The position numbers were made by a program, and so were the translations under genes. A DNA stretch of 64,000 nucleotides from Bacteroidota bacterium. Lineage in GTDB: Bacteria; Bacteroidota; Bacteroidia; Flavobacteriales; Weeksellaceae. The DNA lies in assembly GCA_023461035.1 (NCBI GenBank), contig JAEWOD010000012.1, positions 68,612 to 132,611 of the forward strand, given 5' to 3'. Positions 1-9,185 of this stretch are shown piece after piece; the first letter of the stretch is position 1, and every line of letters starts with the position of its first letter. The notes below the pieces were generated by a model. It was not told where the DNA came from. It saw only the letters and a program-made list of their open reading frames with translations, and did not search any database.

Positions 1-1905
1 ATCCCACATATGTTTATAGTGCCAGGAATCAGGCATTTTCCCACCTTCTCTATGCAAATCCGGCCCTGATCTTTGAGAACCCCAAAGGAACGGGTGATGA
101 TAAACATATTCACCCGGTTTGGAATACTCTCCGTATCTTTTCACTTCATCCCGGAATGGACGGATCATCTGCGTATGACAGGCATTACATCCTTCCCGTA
201 TGTATAAATCTCTACCTTCTAATTCAAGTGGTGTATAAGGTGTTACCGAAGCGATGGTCGGAACATTTGATTTTACAACTAAAGTCGGGATAATTTCGAC
301 GGCACCTCCTATCGCCACTGCAACAAAGGAAAGAACCGTCAACAAAGTAGGCATTCTCTCCAACCAGGTATGAGCACCTTCTCCTTTTTTACGGGCTGAA
401 CTGATTTTTGCAAGTGCCGGAGCTTCTGCTTCTTCGTTTGGAATATAACTTCCTTTTCTAACTGTTTTCCAAACATTTATCACCATTAAAATACCACCTG
501 TCAGATATAAAGCTCCACCAAATGCACGCATCGGATACAACCAGTCTTTCAAAATCGTTACGGTCTGTAAGAAGTTTCCATATTTGAGTGTTCCGTCTTC
601 GTTAAATTGCTGCCACATAAGCCCTTGTGTCCATCCGGCCACATACATAGGGATTACCCAGAAAAGGATTCCCATGGTTCCAATCCAGAAGTGTGCATTG
701 GCTAATTTGTTGGAAGCCAGTTTGGTGTTGAATAATTTTGGAATTAACCAATAAATCATACCAAATAACATAAATCCGTTCCAACCCAGCGTCCCCACAT
801 GTACGTGCGCTGGCACCCAGTCGGTAAAGTGTCCGATTTTATTCAATGTCTTTGTCGCAAGCATCGGCCCTTCAAATGTCGCCATACCATAACAGGTAAT
901 CGCCACCACAAAGAATTTCAATACCGGTTCTTCCCTCACTTTATCCCAAGCTCCACGAAGTGTCAATAATCCATTTAACATACCTCCCCAGGAAGGAGCG
1001 ATCAGCATAATGGAAAATCCGGTTCCTACAGCTTGTACCCAGGCCGGAAGCGAAGTATATAACAAATGGTGAGGTCCTGCCCAGATATAGATAAATATCA
1101 ATGACCAGAAGTGAATAATCGATAATTTATAAGAGAAAACAGGGCGGTTGGCTGCTTTTGGAACAAAATAATACATCAACCCCAAAATAGGCGTGGTCAA
1201 CACAAACGCTACCGCATTATGCCCATACCACCATTGCACAAGTGCGTCCTGCACACCTGCATATAAAGAATAACTTTTAGGTGCTGTCAAACTCCAGCTG
1301 ATTGGAATTTCCAAATTATTGAAAATATGAAGCATGGCCACAGCTACCCAAGTTCCCAAATAAAACCAAATGGCTACGTATAAATGGCGAACTCTTCTTT
1401 TGTAGATGGTTCTCAACATATTAACTCCAAAAATAACCCAAGAGAAAGCTATCAGAATGTCAATTGGCCATTCATGCTCTGCATATTCTTTTGAAGTATT
1501 AATTCCCAAAAGGAAGGTTACCAAAGACAATAAAATAAATAACTGCCAGCTCCAGAAATGCGTCCAACTCATCAGGTCACTCCCCATTCTCGTTTTCAGC
1601 AATCTTTGCATTGAGAAATAAGCACCGGCAAAAAATCCGTTACCTACAAATGCAAATACTGCAAAAGTGGTGTGAATCATCCGTAAACGACCAAATCCCA
1701 TTTTTCCGTTGGTGGCTGCAAGTCCGTCAATGCTCCCTCCGATCCTCGGATCATCCGAGCCAAAAATATAATCCGGCAATTCCGGAAAAAACTTTAAGGT
1801 TGCAACCAAAACGCCAAATGTAAAGGCCATGATGGCCCAAAAAATAGTGGCATAAAGAAAATACTTTACGATTCTGTTATCGTATTTAAACGTTTGCATT
1901 TGCAT
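1..1905 (-). CDS. ccoN/ccoO: cbb3-type cytochrome c oxidase, fused CcoN/CcoO subunits (partial)
   Basis: Translation of the minus strand from ATG 1905 gives an uninterrupted reading frame that leaves the window at base 1. The first ~450 residues are the haem-copper oxidase subunit I (CcoN), with many membrane segments and histidine-bearing motifs such as WWYGHNAVAF, AGPHHLLYTSLP and PAHVHVGTLGWN. They are followed by a linker and the start of the monohaem cytochrome CcoO, with the haem motif CNACH inside REGCNACHTQMIRPFRDE. CcoN/CcoO fusion is known in Bacteroidota. The enzyme is a terminal oxidase that works at low oxygen and pumps protons. The start overlaps the ccoS stop (TAATG); a second in-frame ATG lies at 1899. 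The C-terminal part is outside the window. Confidence 0.96.
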   Translation of the reverse strand, partial: MQMQTFKYDNRIVKYFLYATIFWAIMAFTFGVLVATLKFFPELPDYIFGSDDPRIGGSIDGLAATNGKMGFGRLRMIHTTFAVFAFVGNGFFAGAYFSMQRLLKTRMGSDLMSWTHFWSWQLFILLSLVTFLLGINTSKEYAEHEWPIDILIAFSWVIFGVNMLRTIYKRRVRHLYVAIWFYLGTWVAVAMLHIFNNLEIPISWSLTAPKSYSLYAGVQDALVQWWYGHNAVAFVLTTPILGLMYYFVPKAANRPVFSYKLSIIHFWSLIFIYIWAGPHHLLYTSLPAWVQAVGTGFSIMLIAPSWGGMLNGLLTLRGAWDKVREEPVLKFFVVAITCYGMATFEGPMLATKTLNKIGHFTDWVPAHVHVGTLGWNGFMLFGMIYWLIPKLFNTKLASNKLANAHFWIGTMGILFWVIPMYVAGWTQGLMWQQFNEDGTLKYGNFLQTVTILKDWLYPMRAFGGALYLTGGILMVINVWKTVRKGSYIPNEEAEAPALAKISSARKKGEGAHTWLERMPTLLTVLSFVAVAIGGAVEIIPTLVVKSNVPTIASVTPYTPLELEGRDLYIREGCNACHTQMIRPFRDEVKRYGEYSKPGEYVYHHPFLWGSQRSGPDLHREGGKMPDSWHYKHMWD

Positions 1906-2069
1906 TATGTGTCAATTTTGTCTTTAGTTTTTTTATCATCCATGAGCATCCTCACCGCCGGAGATTCATCCTCATCAAACTGTCCCTTTTTAGCTCCCAG
2001 TAAAAATAATCCTAAAAATACTGCCGCCAAAGAAACGCTTGCAATCACCATTAAAATCACAATCCCCAT
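1905..2069 (-). CDS. ccoS: cbb3-type oxidase assembly protein CcoS
   Basis: A 54-residue protein too short to attract attention, but its pattern is that of CcoS: one N-terminal membrane segment (about residues 3-26) followed by the hallmark GQFDEDESPAVRML, which matches the family's GQFDDLETPALRML-like motif, and a charged tail. CcoS is needed for cofactor insertion into CcoN. The TAA stop overlaps the ATG of the fused ccoNO gene (TAATG), which indicates translational coupling. It lies 80 bases downstream of ccoI on the same strand. No ATG, GTG or TTG lies just upstream in frame, so ATG 2069 is the start. Confidence 0.93.
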   Translation of the reverse strand: MGIVILMVIASVSLAAVFLGLFLLGAKKGQFDEDESPAVRMLMDDKKTKDKIDT

Positions 2070-2149
2070 AACGCTTACAAATGTACAATTGCAGTTGCAA
2101 AATTGTAATGATTTTGGTCAGAGCATAAGGTTTGCTTGGTAATTTATAC

Positions 2150-4543
2150 TCATTCTAAATTTCTGAATACAAATTTTGATGCAATTCGTGTGCTTAAGGT
2201 AGCAAATATCACAACTGAAATCGAACTGATCGGCATCAAAATGGCCGCTACCACAGGCTCCAAATTTCCGCTGATGGCAAAAGCCAACCCTACAATATTG
2301 TACAAAAAGCTGATCGAAAATGCCGTCCAAATTAATTTGATTGATAATTTGGAAAAACGCATAAATTCAGGCAGATAAGAAAAATAATGGGAGTCCAGAA
2401 TAGCATCACAAGAAGGTGAAAAATTATTGACATCTTCTGAAATGACCACCCCTATATCGCTCTGTTTCAATGCTCCCGAATCATTCAAACCGTCGCCCAG
2501 CATCAAAACACCGTTTCCTGCTGACTGAAGTTTTTCAATATACCGCAGCTTATCTTCCGGAGATTGATTGAAATGATAATTTGTTCCTTCCGGAAATAGG
2601 GTTTTTAATTTGGCTGATTCCGAATCATTGTCACCTGACAAAATCGACAATCCATAGCCGTTTAGTCTTTTCAAAACCTTTTCCAATCCTTCCCTATATC
2701 TGTTATGAAATTCATATTTTCCCTTGACAGCTTCATCCACCGAAACATAAACCTGCGTGCGGTTAACCGGCGTTTCTTCTTTTATGCCCACAAAGGATTT
2801 CGAACCGATTTTGACCTCCTTTCCGTTTACTTCTGCCCGCTGTCCTTTTCCCAATATTTCTTCGTAACCCGATATGGGAATTAATTGTTCCGAATATAAT
2901 TTCTCATATAAAATCCGGCTCAGCGGATGATTGGAATTCTTCAAAACCGATTTGATTTCGGTCAATTCTTCCGGGCTTAATTCTTCTCCCGAATAACTTA
3001 CATCTGCACTTTGATTCTCCGTGATGGTACCCGTTTTATCAAAAACTATTTTATCGGCTTTAGCCATTGATTCAATCACAGAGGTGCTTTTGATGTAAAA
3101 TTTCTTTTCGCCAAAAATACGCATCACATTTCCCAAAATAAATGGGGAAGAAAGCGCCAAGGCACAAGGACAAGTGATGATAAGAATCGCTGTGACCACT
3201 TGCAAAACTTCTGAGGAATCATAAAAATACCAAAAAATACCCGATGCAACCGCGATGCTTAAAATAGTCCAAACAAAATAACGACTGATCGTATTGGTCA
3301 AATGGTTCAACCCCGATTCCGATTTTCGGAAAGCTTCGTTGTTCCAAAGTTGGGTCAAATAACTTTGGTTCACTTCTTTTATGATTTCTAGTTCAAGAGC
3401 GGTTCCGGATTGTTTTCCTCCGGCAAAAATTTTATCGCCCGGATTTTTGGAAATCAACCTGGATTCACCCGTCACAAAACTATTGTCAATCATCGCTTCG
3501 CCCTTAATTAAAACAGCATCTGCCGGAATGATTTCTTCATTTCTGATGACTATTCTATCCCCGATTTTTAAATCGGAAACCAATGTGGGTTCTTCCACTC
3601 CCTTCAAAATTTTTATCACCGCAATCGGATAAAAAGATTTATAATCACGGTCAAAAGCCAGTGATTTGTAGGTTTGCTGCTGAAACCATTTCCCTATCAA
3701 CATAAAAAAAGCAAGTCCCGCAATTGTATCAAAAAATCCCGGGCTCAAATCAAAAATGATGTCATAAGTACTTCGCAAAAACAGCACCCAGAATCCTATG
3801 GCAATAGGGAGATCAATGTTGATATGACGATTTTTGATTCCTAACCAGGCCGATTTAAAATAGTCCGTCGCAGCAAAAAACATGACGGGTAGCGACAACA
3901 AAAACATCCCCCAACGGAAAAATTCCTTATTCCCTTCCAGCCATGCTTCGGGACTGGTATTTGAAAACGGTAAACTATATTCCGGAAATGCCAAAAGCAT
4001 GATATTTCCAAAACAAAACCCTGCCACTCCTATCTTTAGGAGCAAACTCCTGTCAGTTTTGGTTTCGGTTTTATCAATAGACCGGAGATTGATGGAAGGC
4101 TTATAACCCAATTGTGTCAGAAGTTTGGCAACTTCACTCAACTTTAGAGTTTCGTTCCTATAGGAAATCTGAATGTCTTTTTTGGAGAAATTGACAGTCG
4201 AATAAATAATTTCCGGATGTATTTCATGTAAACTCTCCAGCAACCAAACACATGAAGTACAATGAATTACGGGAATATGAAATTGGACTACTGTTACTCC
4301 GTCATCAGAAAAATCCACAACTTTCTCAAAAATTTCAGTTGTATCCAAAAAGTCAAAATGACGGTTGGCTTTATCGTCCGGACGTACACCCGCATCACGG
4401 TTCATCGCATAAAAATTCTCCAATCCGTTTTGATTGAGAATTTCATAAACAGTTTTACAGCCTACACAACAAAAGTGTTTCTGGTCGAAGTAAATATCTT
4501 CAGTCTCTAAATTCTGACCACAATGAAAACAGCTTTCCGCCAT
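2150..4543 (-). CDS. ccoI: Copper-translocating P-type ATPase CcoI/FixI
   Basis: A 797-residue P1B-type ATPase. In order it has an N-terminal cysteine cluster (CFHCGQ, HFCCVGC), a heavy-metal-binding motif HCTSC, membrane segments, the TGES actuator motif, the metal-channel motif CPC in ITCPCALAL, the phosphorylation site DKTGT and the hinge GDGLND. This layout and its position upstream of ccoS and ccoNO identify it as the CcoI/FixI copper exporter that supplies Cu for cbb3 oxidase assembly. It starts 69 bases from the divergent Crp/Fnr gene, so the two share a control region. Confidence 0.95.
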   Translation of the reverse strand: MAESCFHCGQNLETEDIYFDQKHFCCVGCKTVYEILNQNGLENFYAMNRDAGVRPDDKANRHFDFLDTTEIFEKVVDFSDDGVTVVQFHIPVIHCTSCVWLLESLHEIHPEIIYSTVNFSKKDIQISYRNETLKLSEVAKLLTQLGYKPSINLRSIDKTETKTDRSLLLKIGVAGFCFGNIMLLAFPEYSLPFSNTSPEAWLEGNKEFFRWGMFLLSLPVMFFAATDYFKSAWLGIKNRHINIDLPIAIGFWVLFLRSTYDIIFDLSPGFFDTIAGLAFFMLIGKWFQQQTYKSLAFDRDYKSFYPIAVIKILKGVEEPTLVSDLKIGDRIVIRNEEIIPADAVLIKGEAMIDNSFVTGESRLISKNPGDKIFAGGKQSGTALELEIIKEVNQSYLTQLWNNEAFRKSESGLNHLTNTISRYFVWTILSIAVASGIFWYFYDSSEVLQVVTAILIITCPCALALSSPFILGNVMRIFGEKKFYIKSTSVIESMAKADKIVFDKTGTITENQSADVSYSGEELSPEELTEIKSVLKNSNHPLSRILYEKLYSEQLIPISGYEEILGKGQRAEVNGKEVKIGSKSFVGIKEETPVNRTQVYVSVDEAVKGKYEFHNRYREGLEKVLKRLNGYGLSILSGDNDSESAKLKTLFPEGTNYHFNQSPEDKLRYIEKLQSAGNGVLMLGDGLNDSGALKQSDIGVVISEDVNNFSPSCDAILDSHYFSYLPEFMRFSKLSIKLIWTAFSISFLYNIVGLAFAISGNLEPVVAAILMPISSISVVIFATLSTRIASKFVFRNLE

Positions 4544-4580
4544 AGATTTTACAAAATTACTTCCTTATTCAAGTGAATTA

Positions 4581-4604
4581 ACTTAAATTTGTGCTGATTT
4601 AAGT
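4581..4604. promoter_or_regulatory. 8-bp inverted repeat overlapping a -7 box upstream of the Crp/Fnr gene
   Basis: ACTTAAAT (4581-4588) and ATTTAAGT (4597-4604) are perfect inverted repeats separated by 8 bases. The sequence TAAATTTG (4584-4591) inside it fits the Bacteroidota -7 consensus TAnnTTTG for the gene starting at 4613. A dimeric regulator bound here would block or modulate that promoter, and the site is also in the control region of ccoI. Autoregulation by the Crp/Fnr protein is an inference. Confidence 0.55.
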
Positions 4605-4612
4605 CATACCCT

Positions 4613-5317
4613 ATGTCCGATATCTTAGAAAATGTTACAAATATCTGTGAATTATTTGAAAATCAAGAAATTCTGAAACACTTCTCCAAAGAAGAACTCG
4701 CTGAACTAAGCCACGAAAAGAAAATCATTTCGTATAAAAAAGGTGATCTTATCATAGAAGAAGGAGCCACTCCCAAAGGAATTTATTATCTGGACAAAGG
4801 AACTGCAAAAATGTTCAAGCTGGGATTTAACGGCAAAGAACAAATCCTTCGATTTACCAAATCGGGTGACATCATCGGTTACCGATCCATATTATCCAAA
4901 CAGCCTTATGGTGCGTCTGCCACTGCGATGGAGGATACCGAAGCTTGTTTCATACCGGAAAAATTCTTTTTAAAAGTGCTGGAGCACCACCCCAAACTGG
5001 CGTTTGACATCCTGAGAAGAATTTCTGAAGATTTAGGAGAATCGGCTCAAACCATTACTTTCCTGGCGCAGAAAACCGTAAGAGAACGTTTGGCAGAAGT
5101 TCTGCTTCTACTCGAAAAGAAACTGGGAACGGACAAAGACGGATTTATCAAAATTTCACTGACACGCGAAGAAATGGCTAACCTTATCGGAACTGCAACT
5201 GAATCTGCCATCCGACTGATTTCCGAGTTCAAAACCGACCATTTGATCGAAGTGGAAGGAAGAAAAATCAAAATCCTGGATCATCAAAAATTGGTGAAAT
5301 TGGGGCATGTGAATTAA
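4613..5317 (+). CDS. Crp/Fnr family transcriptional regulator
   Basis: A 234-residue protein with an N-terminal cyclic-nucleotide-binding-like fold (about residues 20-140, including KGDLIIEEGATPKGIYYLDKG) and a C-terminal winged helix with LTREEMANLIGTATESAIRLI, the usual Crp-type recognition helix. It lacks the N-terminal cysteine cluster of oxygen-sensing Fnr; only two scattered cysteines are seen (in NICELF and EACFIPE), so direct Fe-S sensing is unlikely. Divergent placement from the cco cluster suggests it controls respiration genes, as Fnr/FixK proteins do elsewhere, but the ligand is unknown. Confidence 0.92.
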   Translation: MSDILENVTNICELFENQEILKHFSKEELAELSHEKKIISYKKGDLIIEEGATPKGIYYLDKGTAKMFKLGFNGKEQILRFTKSGDIIGYRSILSKQPYGASATAMEDTEACFIPEKFFLKVLEHHPKLAFDILRRISEDLGESAQTITFLAQKTVRERLAEVLLLLEKKLGTDKDGFIKISLTREEMANLIGTATESAIRLISEFKTDHLIEVEGRKIKILDHQKLVKLGHVN

Positions 5318-5344
5318 GCCCCCTAACCCCTCCAAAGGAGGGGA
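5318..5344. repeat. CCCCTCC-AAA-GGAGGGG hairpin repeat (copy 1 of 3)
   Basis: CCCCTCC (5327-5333) and GGAGGGG (5337-5343) form a hairpin with an AAA loop right after the stop codon of the Crp/Fnr gene. Closely related copies follow the stops at 40624 and 44260. It may act as a transcript end, although no clear T-tract follows. Confidence 0.6.
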
Positions 5345-5405
5345 ATTTGAAAATGAACAATATTTTTCACTATCTGGCCATTTTTTGACTTAAATAAATT
5401 ATTAA

Positions 5406-5597
5406 ATGTTCTTATTCATTCTATTACCTATGGTGTTGTGTTCTCTTGCTTTATCATTTGTATATGTTTCTTGGTCTAAAATTATCAGAAAGAAGGATTT
5501 CATAAACAGTTTGAAGTATTCCTTCTTGATCAGTTTTTTAATTGGCTTAATCGGGTATAGCTATGTGGCATTTGCTCCAAAAATATTTATTCAATGA
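5406..5597 (+). CDS. Small membrane protein, function unknown
   Basis: A 63-residue protein with two predicted membrane segments (about residues 2-22 and 38-58) joined by a basic loop (WSKIIRKKDF). No family recognised. Its TGA stop (5595-5597) overlaps the ATG at 5594 of the following, apparently frameshifted, reading frame (ATGA), so the two look like a translationally coupled pair. Confidence 0.5.
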   Translation: MFLFILLPMVLCSLALSFVYVSWSKIIRKKDFINSLKYSFLISFLIGLIGYSYVAFAPKIFIQ

Positions 5598-5825
5598 AAT
5601 GGCTTCTCAAAATATTCTCCATTTTGATTGCAATCCCTATTTGAATTTAAAGACTCTATTACCAACCAAATTCAATTGGATTACACAAATGATGGGAAGG
5701 TCTTGTCCAAAAAATTATCCAGAAATCTTGTGCCAATTCAAGATTTTGCATGGTACAGATCATCTGTATATTTTAATTCCGAAGGGAAAATAGAAAAAAT
5801 TGATACAGGTTGGAGTTATGACTAA
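5594..5825 (+). pseudogene. Frameshifted small secreted or membrane-anchored protein
   Basis: ATG 5594 opens with MKWLLKIFSILIAIPI, which looks like a signal or anchor segment, then meets TGA at 5642-5644. The other frame carries on from about 5631 to 5825 with a plausible hydrophilic domain (SLFEFKDSITNQIQ to IDTGWSYD). Removal of one base near the CCC at 5634-5637 would join the two into a ~76-residue protein. Either the gene is broken or the assembly has a one-base error. No family recognised. Confidence 0.5.
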
Positions 5826-5901
5826 CTCTTCTCCATTTGCCACAGCACATTACGTCCATTATGGCAAGAAATAAGAACTGAAGTATTTATAGAGTTGTTA
5901 T

Positions 5902-6678
5902 TTAGTGTTTTAAAATTGTAGGTAACATTTCCAAAAAAGGAAGTGCATTGTCATAATTTAGGTTTTCATATTCCAATCCTAAATTGCGAAGGTTATGATA
6001 ATAGGCATTGTGCTTTTCGTAATACATTTTTTCGCTTTCCAAAAACCAAGCTTTTTCGCCCAGTTTTTCGGCAATAAACCATTTTTCCAGCAATCTTGCG
6101 GTTCGACCGTTTCCGTCAATCCAAGGATGAATTTTCACAAAAGCCAAATGAATATAAGACGCATAATAAAAAACTTCCCCGAAGCTCAATTGTGCGTCCA
6201 AAAGTCTTTGTAAATCCGCGTAAAATCTAAACATTTCCTTTTCCAAACTAAAAGGACTTGCGGCAACGTATTCAATTTTACCGTCCGGAGTAGAGACAAA
6301 CATACTTTGTATCCGGAATTTGCCTCGCCATTGCTCTGCAACAAAATTTTTGCTTAGAAGAATATGTGTTTCGGAAATGTTTTGGATTGTCATTCTGTTT
6401 GCCTGCGCAAAAACATAGGCTTCGTATAAGTCATCGATTTTCTGCGTAAAGTCCGGCAAAAATTCCATTCCGAATTTTTTGTGTTTTATATAGGAGTCGA
6501 GTTCTATATCTTCCCCTTCAATTTTACTGCTGAAAACAGAAGAAACCGATGTGTAAAAACTAAAGTTTTCAGTTGAAATCTCCGCTTCCTTCAAACGGCT
6601 GAATGCATCAAAAAATCCTCCGGGAAAATCCCTTAGATATTGATCCAAAAGTTGATCTGAAATTAACTGAAGATTCAT
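5902..6678 (-). CDS. Fic domain protein (AMPylase type) with N-terminal inhibitory motif
   Basis: A 258-residue Fic protein. The catalytic loop HPWIDGNGRTAR (residues 184-195) matches HPFx(D/E)GNGRxxR with Trp for Phe. An inhibitory (S/T)xxxE(G/N) motif, SSKIEG, lies at 50-55, so it is class II, with the autoinhibitory helix N-terminal to the Fic core. Known Fic proteins of this class transfer AMP to a hydroxyl side chain; the target here is unknown. No antitoxin partner adjoins it. It lies 29 bases downstream of hflX on the same strand. Confidence 0.93.
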   Translation of the reverse strand: MNLQLISDQLLDQYLRDFPGGFFDAFSRLKEAEISTENFSFYTSVSSVFSSKIEGEDIELDSYIKHKKFGMEFLPDFTQKIDDLYEAYVFAQANRMTIQNISETHILLSKNFVAEQWRGKFRIQSMFVSTPDGKIEYVAASPFSLEKEMFRFYADLQRLLDAQLSFGEVFYYASYIHLAFVKIHPWIDGNGRTARLLEKWFIAEKLGEKAWFLESEKMYYEKHNAYYHNLRNLGLEYENLNYDNALPFLEMLPTILKH

Positions 6679-6706
6679 TGTCTAAATTTAAACAAATAAC
6701 CCGGAA

Positions 6707-7915
6707 TTAATCCTCTTCCTCAAAATATTCAAACAGAAAATCATTGTACGGAAAACGGGTTACATGGATTTTCTTTACTTCTTCGTAAATGGTTTTGCGT
6801 AAATCATCCAAATTTTCCTTTTCAGTCGCCGAAATAAACAAAGTCGGACTCCCGCTTTTTGCCATCCAGGTGCGTTTCCATTCGTTCAAGGAAATATTTT
6901 CACGTTTGACTTCGGTCAAATCATCATCGTCTTTTTTGACATAGGAGAAATTATCAATCTTGTTGAAAACCAAAACCGTAGGTTTGTCTTTACTTCCTAT
7001 TTCGTTCAGGATTTCATCCACCGAATGAATATGATCTTCAAAACTCGGATGCGAAATATCCACCACATGCACCAACAAATCGGCTTCACGAACTTCATCC
7101 AGAGTTGATTTGAAAGATTCAACCAATTGTGTCGGCAACTTACGAATAAACCCAACTGTATCGGTCAACAAAAACGGTAGATTGCCGATGACCACTTTCC
7201 GCACCGTAGTATCAAGCGTTGCAAATAATTTGTTTTCCGCAAATACTTCCGACTTACTCAAAACATTCATCAGTGTGGATTTCCCTACGTTGGTATATCC
7301 CACCAAAGCCACACGAACGAGCGCACCCCGATTTTTACGTTGGGTTGCCATTTGTTTGTCTATGGATTTCAGTTTTTCTTTCAGCAACGTAATCCGGTCA
7401 CGAATGATACGACGGTCGGTTTCGATTTCCGTTTCCCCCGGACCGCGCATCCCGATTCCTCCTCGCTGCCTCTCCAAGTGTGTCCACATCCGGGTCAGCC
7501 GTGGCAAAAGATATTCGTATTGTGCCAATTCCACTTGGGTTCGTGCGTATGACGTTTGTGCGCGTTGCGCAAAAATATCCAAAATCAATTGGGTTCGGTC
7601 AAGTACTTTTTTATCGAGTACTTTCTCGATATTTTTTAATTGGGAAGGTGTTAATTCATCATCAAAAATAACGGTATCGATTTCGAATTCGTCCACATAA
7701 TCTTTGATTTCATTCAGTTTCCCGCTTCCGACAAAGAATTTCGAGTCGGGTTTATCCATCTTTTGTGTAAAACGTTCAGCCACTTCCGCTCTGGCTGTAT
7801 AAGCCAAAAACTGAAGTTCGTCCATATATTCTTCCAATTTTTCTTCGGGTTGCTCACGTGTGATGAGTCCAACCAGAACGACTTTTTCGTATTGTGCTTC
7901 TTTCTTTTCTAACAT
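6707..7915 (-). CDS. hflX: GTPase HflX
   Basis: A ~402-residue protein with the HflX N-terminal domain (ending near GGIGMRGPGETEIETDRR, a family hallmark) and a G domain with G1 GYTNVGKST, G3 DTVGF and G4 NKID. HflX binds the 50S subunit and splits stalled or hibernating ribosomes. The start chosen is ATG 7915 (MLEKKEAQYEKVV); a TTG 12 bases upstream would add four residues but is less likely. The Fic gene follows on the same strand. Confidence 0.95.
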   Translation of the reverse strand: MLEKKEAQYEKVVLVGLITREQPEEKLEEYMDELQFLAYTARAEVAERFTQKMDKPDSKFFVGSGKLNEIKDYVDEFEIDTVIFDDELTPSQLKNIEKVLDKKVLDRTQLILDIFAQRAQTSYARTQVELAQYEYLLPRLTRMWTHLERQRGGIGMRGPGETEIETDRRIIRDRITLLKEKLKSIDKQMATQRKNRGALVRVALVGYTNVGKSTLMNVLSKSEVFAENKLFATLDTTVRKVVIGNLPFLLTDTVGFIRKLPTQLVESFKSTLDEVREADLLVHVVDISHPSFEDHIHSVDEILNEIGSKDKPTVLVFNKIDNFSYVKKDDDDLTEVKRENISLNEWKRTWMAKSGSPTLFISATEKENLDDLRKTIYEEVKKIHVTRFPYNDFLFEYFEEED

Positions 7916-8090
7916 AATTCTCTGCAAAGATACTGTTTAGACAATTGTTGAAATACCTAATTCCGGATTTATCATTCTAACCGACATTATTTTTGGTATT
8001 GCGTCTGATAATTAATAAAGATTTAAAAGATCAAATGAAATTATTTGAATTAAATTTGGAGAATTAGTGCAAACATTTAAAAATTGAATA

Positions 8091-8939
8091 ATGAAAAAAA
8101 CGATTACAATCTTAACTATTTTAGGGTTTATGCATTTTTCAAATGCCCAAGTTAAAACACCTGCAGCCAGTGCTCCTACTGAGTTGGAAGTAACTGTGGG
8201 TCTGACTGAAATAGATTTGGAATATTCAAGACCCAATAAAAACGACCGCAAAATTTTCGGCAATCTGGTTCCTTATGGAAAAATCTGGAGAACGGGTGCC
8301 AATAAAAATTCGACGATTTCCTTTTCAGATGATGTGGTGATAGATGGACAAACGCTGAAAGCCGGCAAATATGCGATTTTCACCAAACCGGAAAAAGACA
8401 ATTGGGAAATTTATTTCTATACCGATACTGAAAATTGGGGGAATCCTGAAAAATGGGACGATGCAAAAGTTGCAGCAAAAACGACAGCCAAAGTCGTTCC
8501 CCTTCCTTTTGAGATTGAAACATTTGAAATTTCCATCGGGGACATCAAAAATGACAATGCCAAACTCGGCTTTCTATGGAGCAATGTATATGTGGAAATA
8601 AAAATCGAGGTCCCGACCGATAAAAAAGTGATGGCTTCCATCGATGCCGCGATGAAAGGAAAACCAACTGCTCAGGATTATATGTCTGCCGCCAATTATT
8701 ATTTTACGACGGATAAAGACATTCAGCAAGCCAAAAAATGGTTTGACGAAGGAATGAAATTGAACAAAGAGCCTAAATTTTATCATCTTCGCCAGCAGTC
8801 TTTGATCTACGCAAAAGCAGGTGATGTGAAAGGTGCTATTTCGTTGGCCCAAAAATCTTTAGATGCTGCAAAAAAAGAAGGAAATGCAGATTACATCAAG
8901 ATGAACGAAGAGTCCATCAAAGAATGGTCTAAGAAATAA
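8091..8939 (+). CDS. Secreted DUF2911 domain protein
   Basis: A 282-residue protein with a signal peptide (MKKTITILTILGFMHFSNAQ). Residues ~28-170 have the DUF2911 pattern, including LEYSRPNKNDRKIFG, PYGKIWRTGANKNS and AGKYAIFTKP, which are typical of Bacteroidota members. The C-terminal ~100 residues are helical and resemble TPR-like tails (AANYYFTTDKDIQQAKKWFDEG). Function not established. Its TAA stop directly abuts the left end of the MITE-like element. Confidence 0.9.
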   Translation: MKKTITILTILGFMHFSNAQVKTPAASAPTELEVTVGLTEIDLEYSRPNKNDRKIFGNLVPYGKIWRTGANKNSTISFSDDVVIDGQTLKAGKYAIFTKPEKDNWEIYFYTDTENWGNPEKWDDAKVAAKTTAKVVPLPFEIETFEISIGDIKNDNAKLGFLWSNVYVEIKIEVPTDKKVMASIDAAMKGKPTAQDYMSAANYYFTTDKDIQQAKKWFDEGMKLNKEPKFYHLRQQSLIYAKAGDVKGAISLAQKSLDAAKKEGNADYIKMNEESIKEWSKK

Positions 8940-9130
8940 GAAACTGTTTAAATTTTACCGAAATTTATTTTTATGGCTCTTAAAGATATCTTTGCTAAAT
9001 TTTAATATTCTTTTGAGCGTATTTTTCACTTCCTATTCTTGATTTATCCCGATAAATCTTTAAACTCGAAGCAAAAAATCCATCTCAAAATAGCTATAAA
9101 AATTTTTAGCAATAAAATTTAAACAGTTTC
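8940..9130. mobile_element. MITE-like 191-bp element with terminal inverted repeats
   Basis: GAAACTGTTTAAATTTTA (8940-8957) is repeated in exact inverse at 9113-9130, and the match extends imperfectly another ~20 bases inward. TAA lies immediately outside each end (8937-8939 and 9131-9133), compatible with a 3-bp target duplication; the left TAA is also the stop codon of the DUF2911 gene. No reading frame of note lies inside. This is the form of a non-autonomous transposon; the parent transposase family cannot be named from here. Confidence 0.7.
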
Positions 9131-9152
9131 TAAGTTGAAATAAAATATTGAT

Positions 9153-9185
9153 TAATGGTGGCTTTGAGAACCTCAGCCACCATTA
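9153..9185 (-). terminator. Hairpin at the end of the trp operon
   Basis: TAATGGTGGCT (9153-9163) and AGCCACCATTA (9175-9185) are perfect complements around TTGAGAACCTC. The hairpin begins in the trpA stop codon. It belongs to the same family as the two hairpins between trpG and trpE (14709-14803). The T-rich stretch after it is weak. Confidence 0.6.

Noticed and set aside
1406..2142. Plus-strand ORFs opposite ccoNO and ccoS
   Set aside because: They are shadows of the clear cbb3 oxidase genes on the minus strand.
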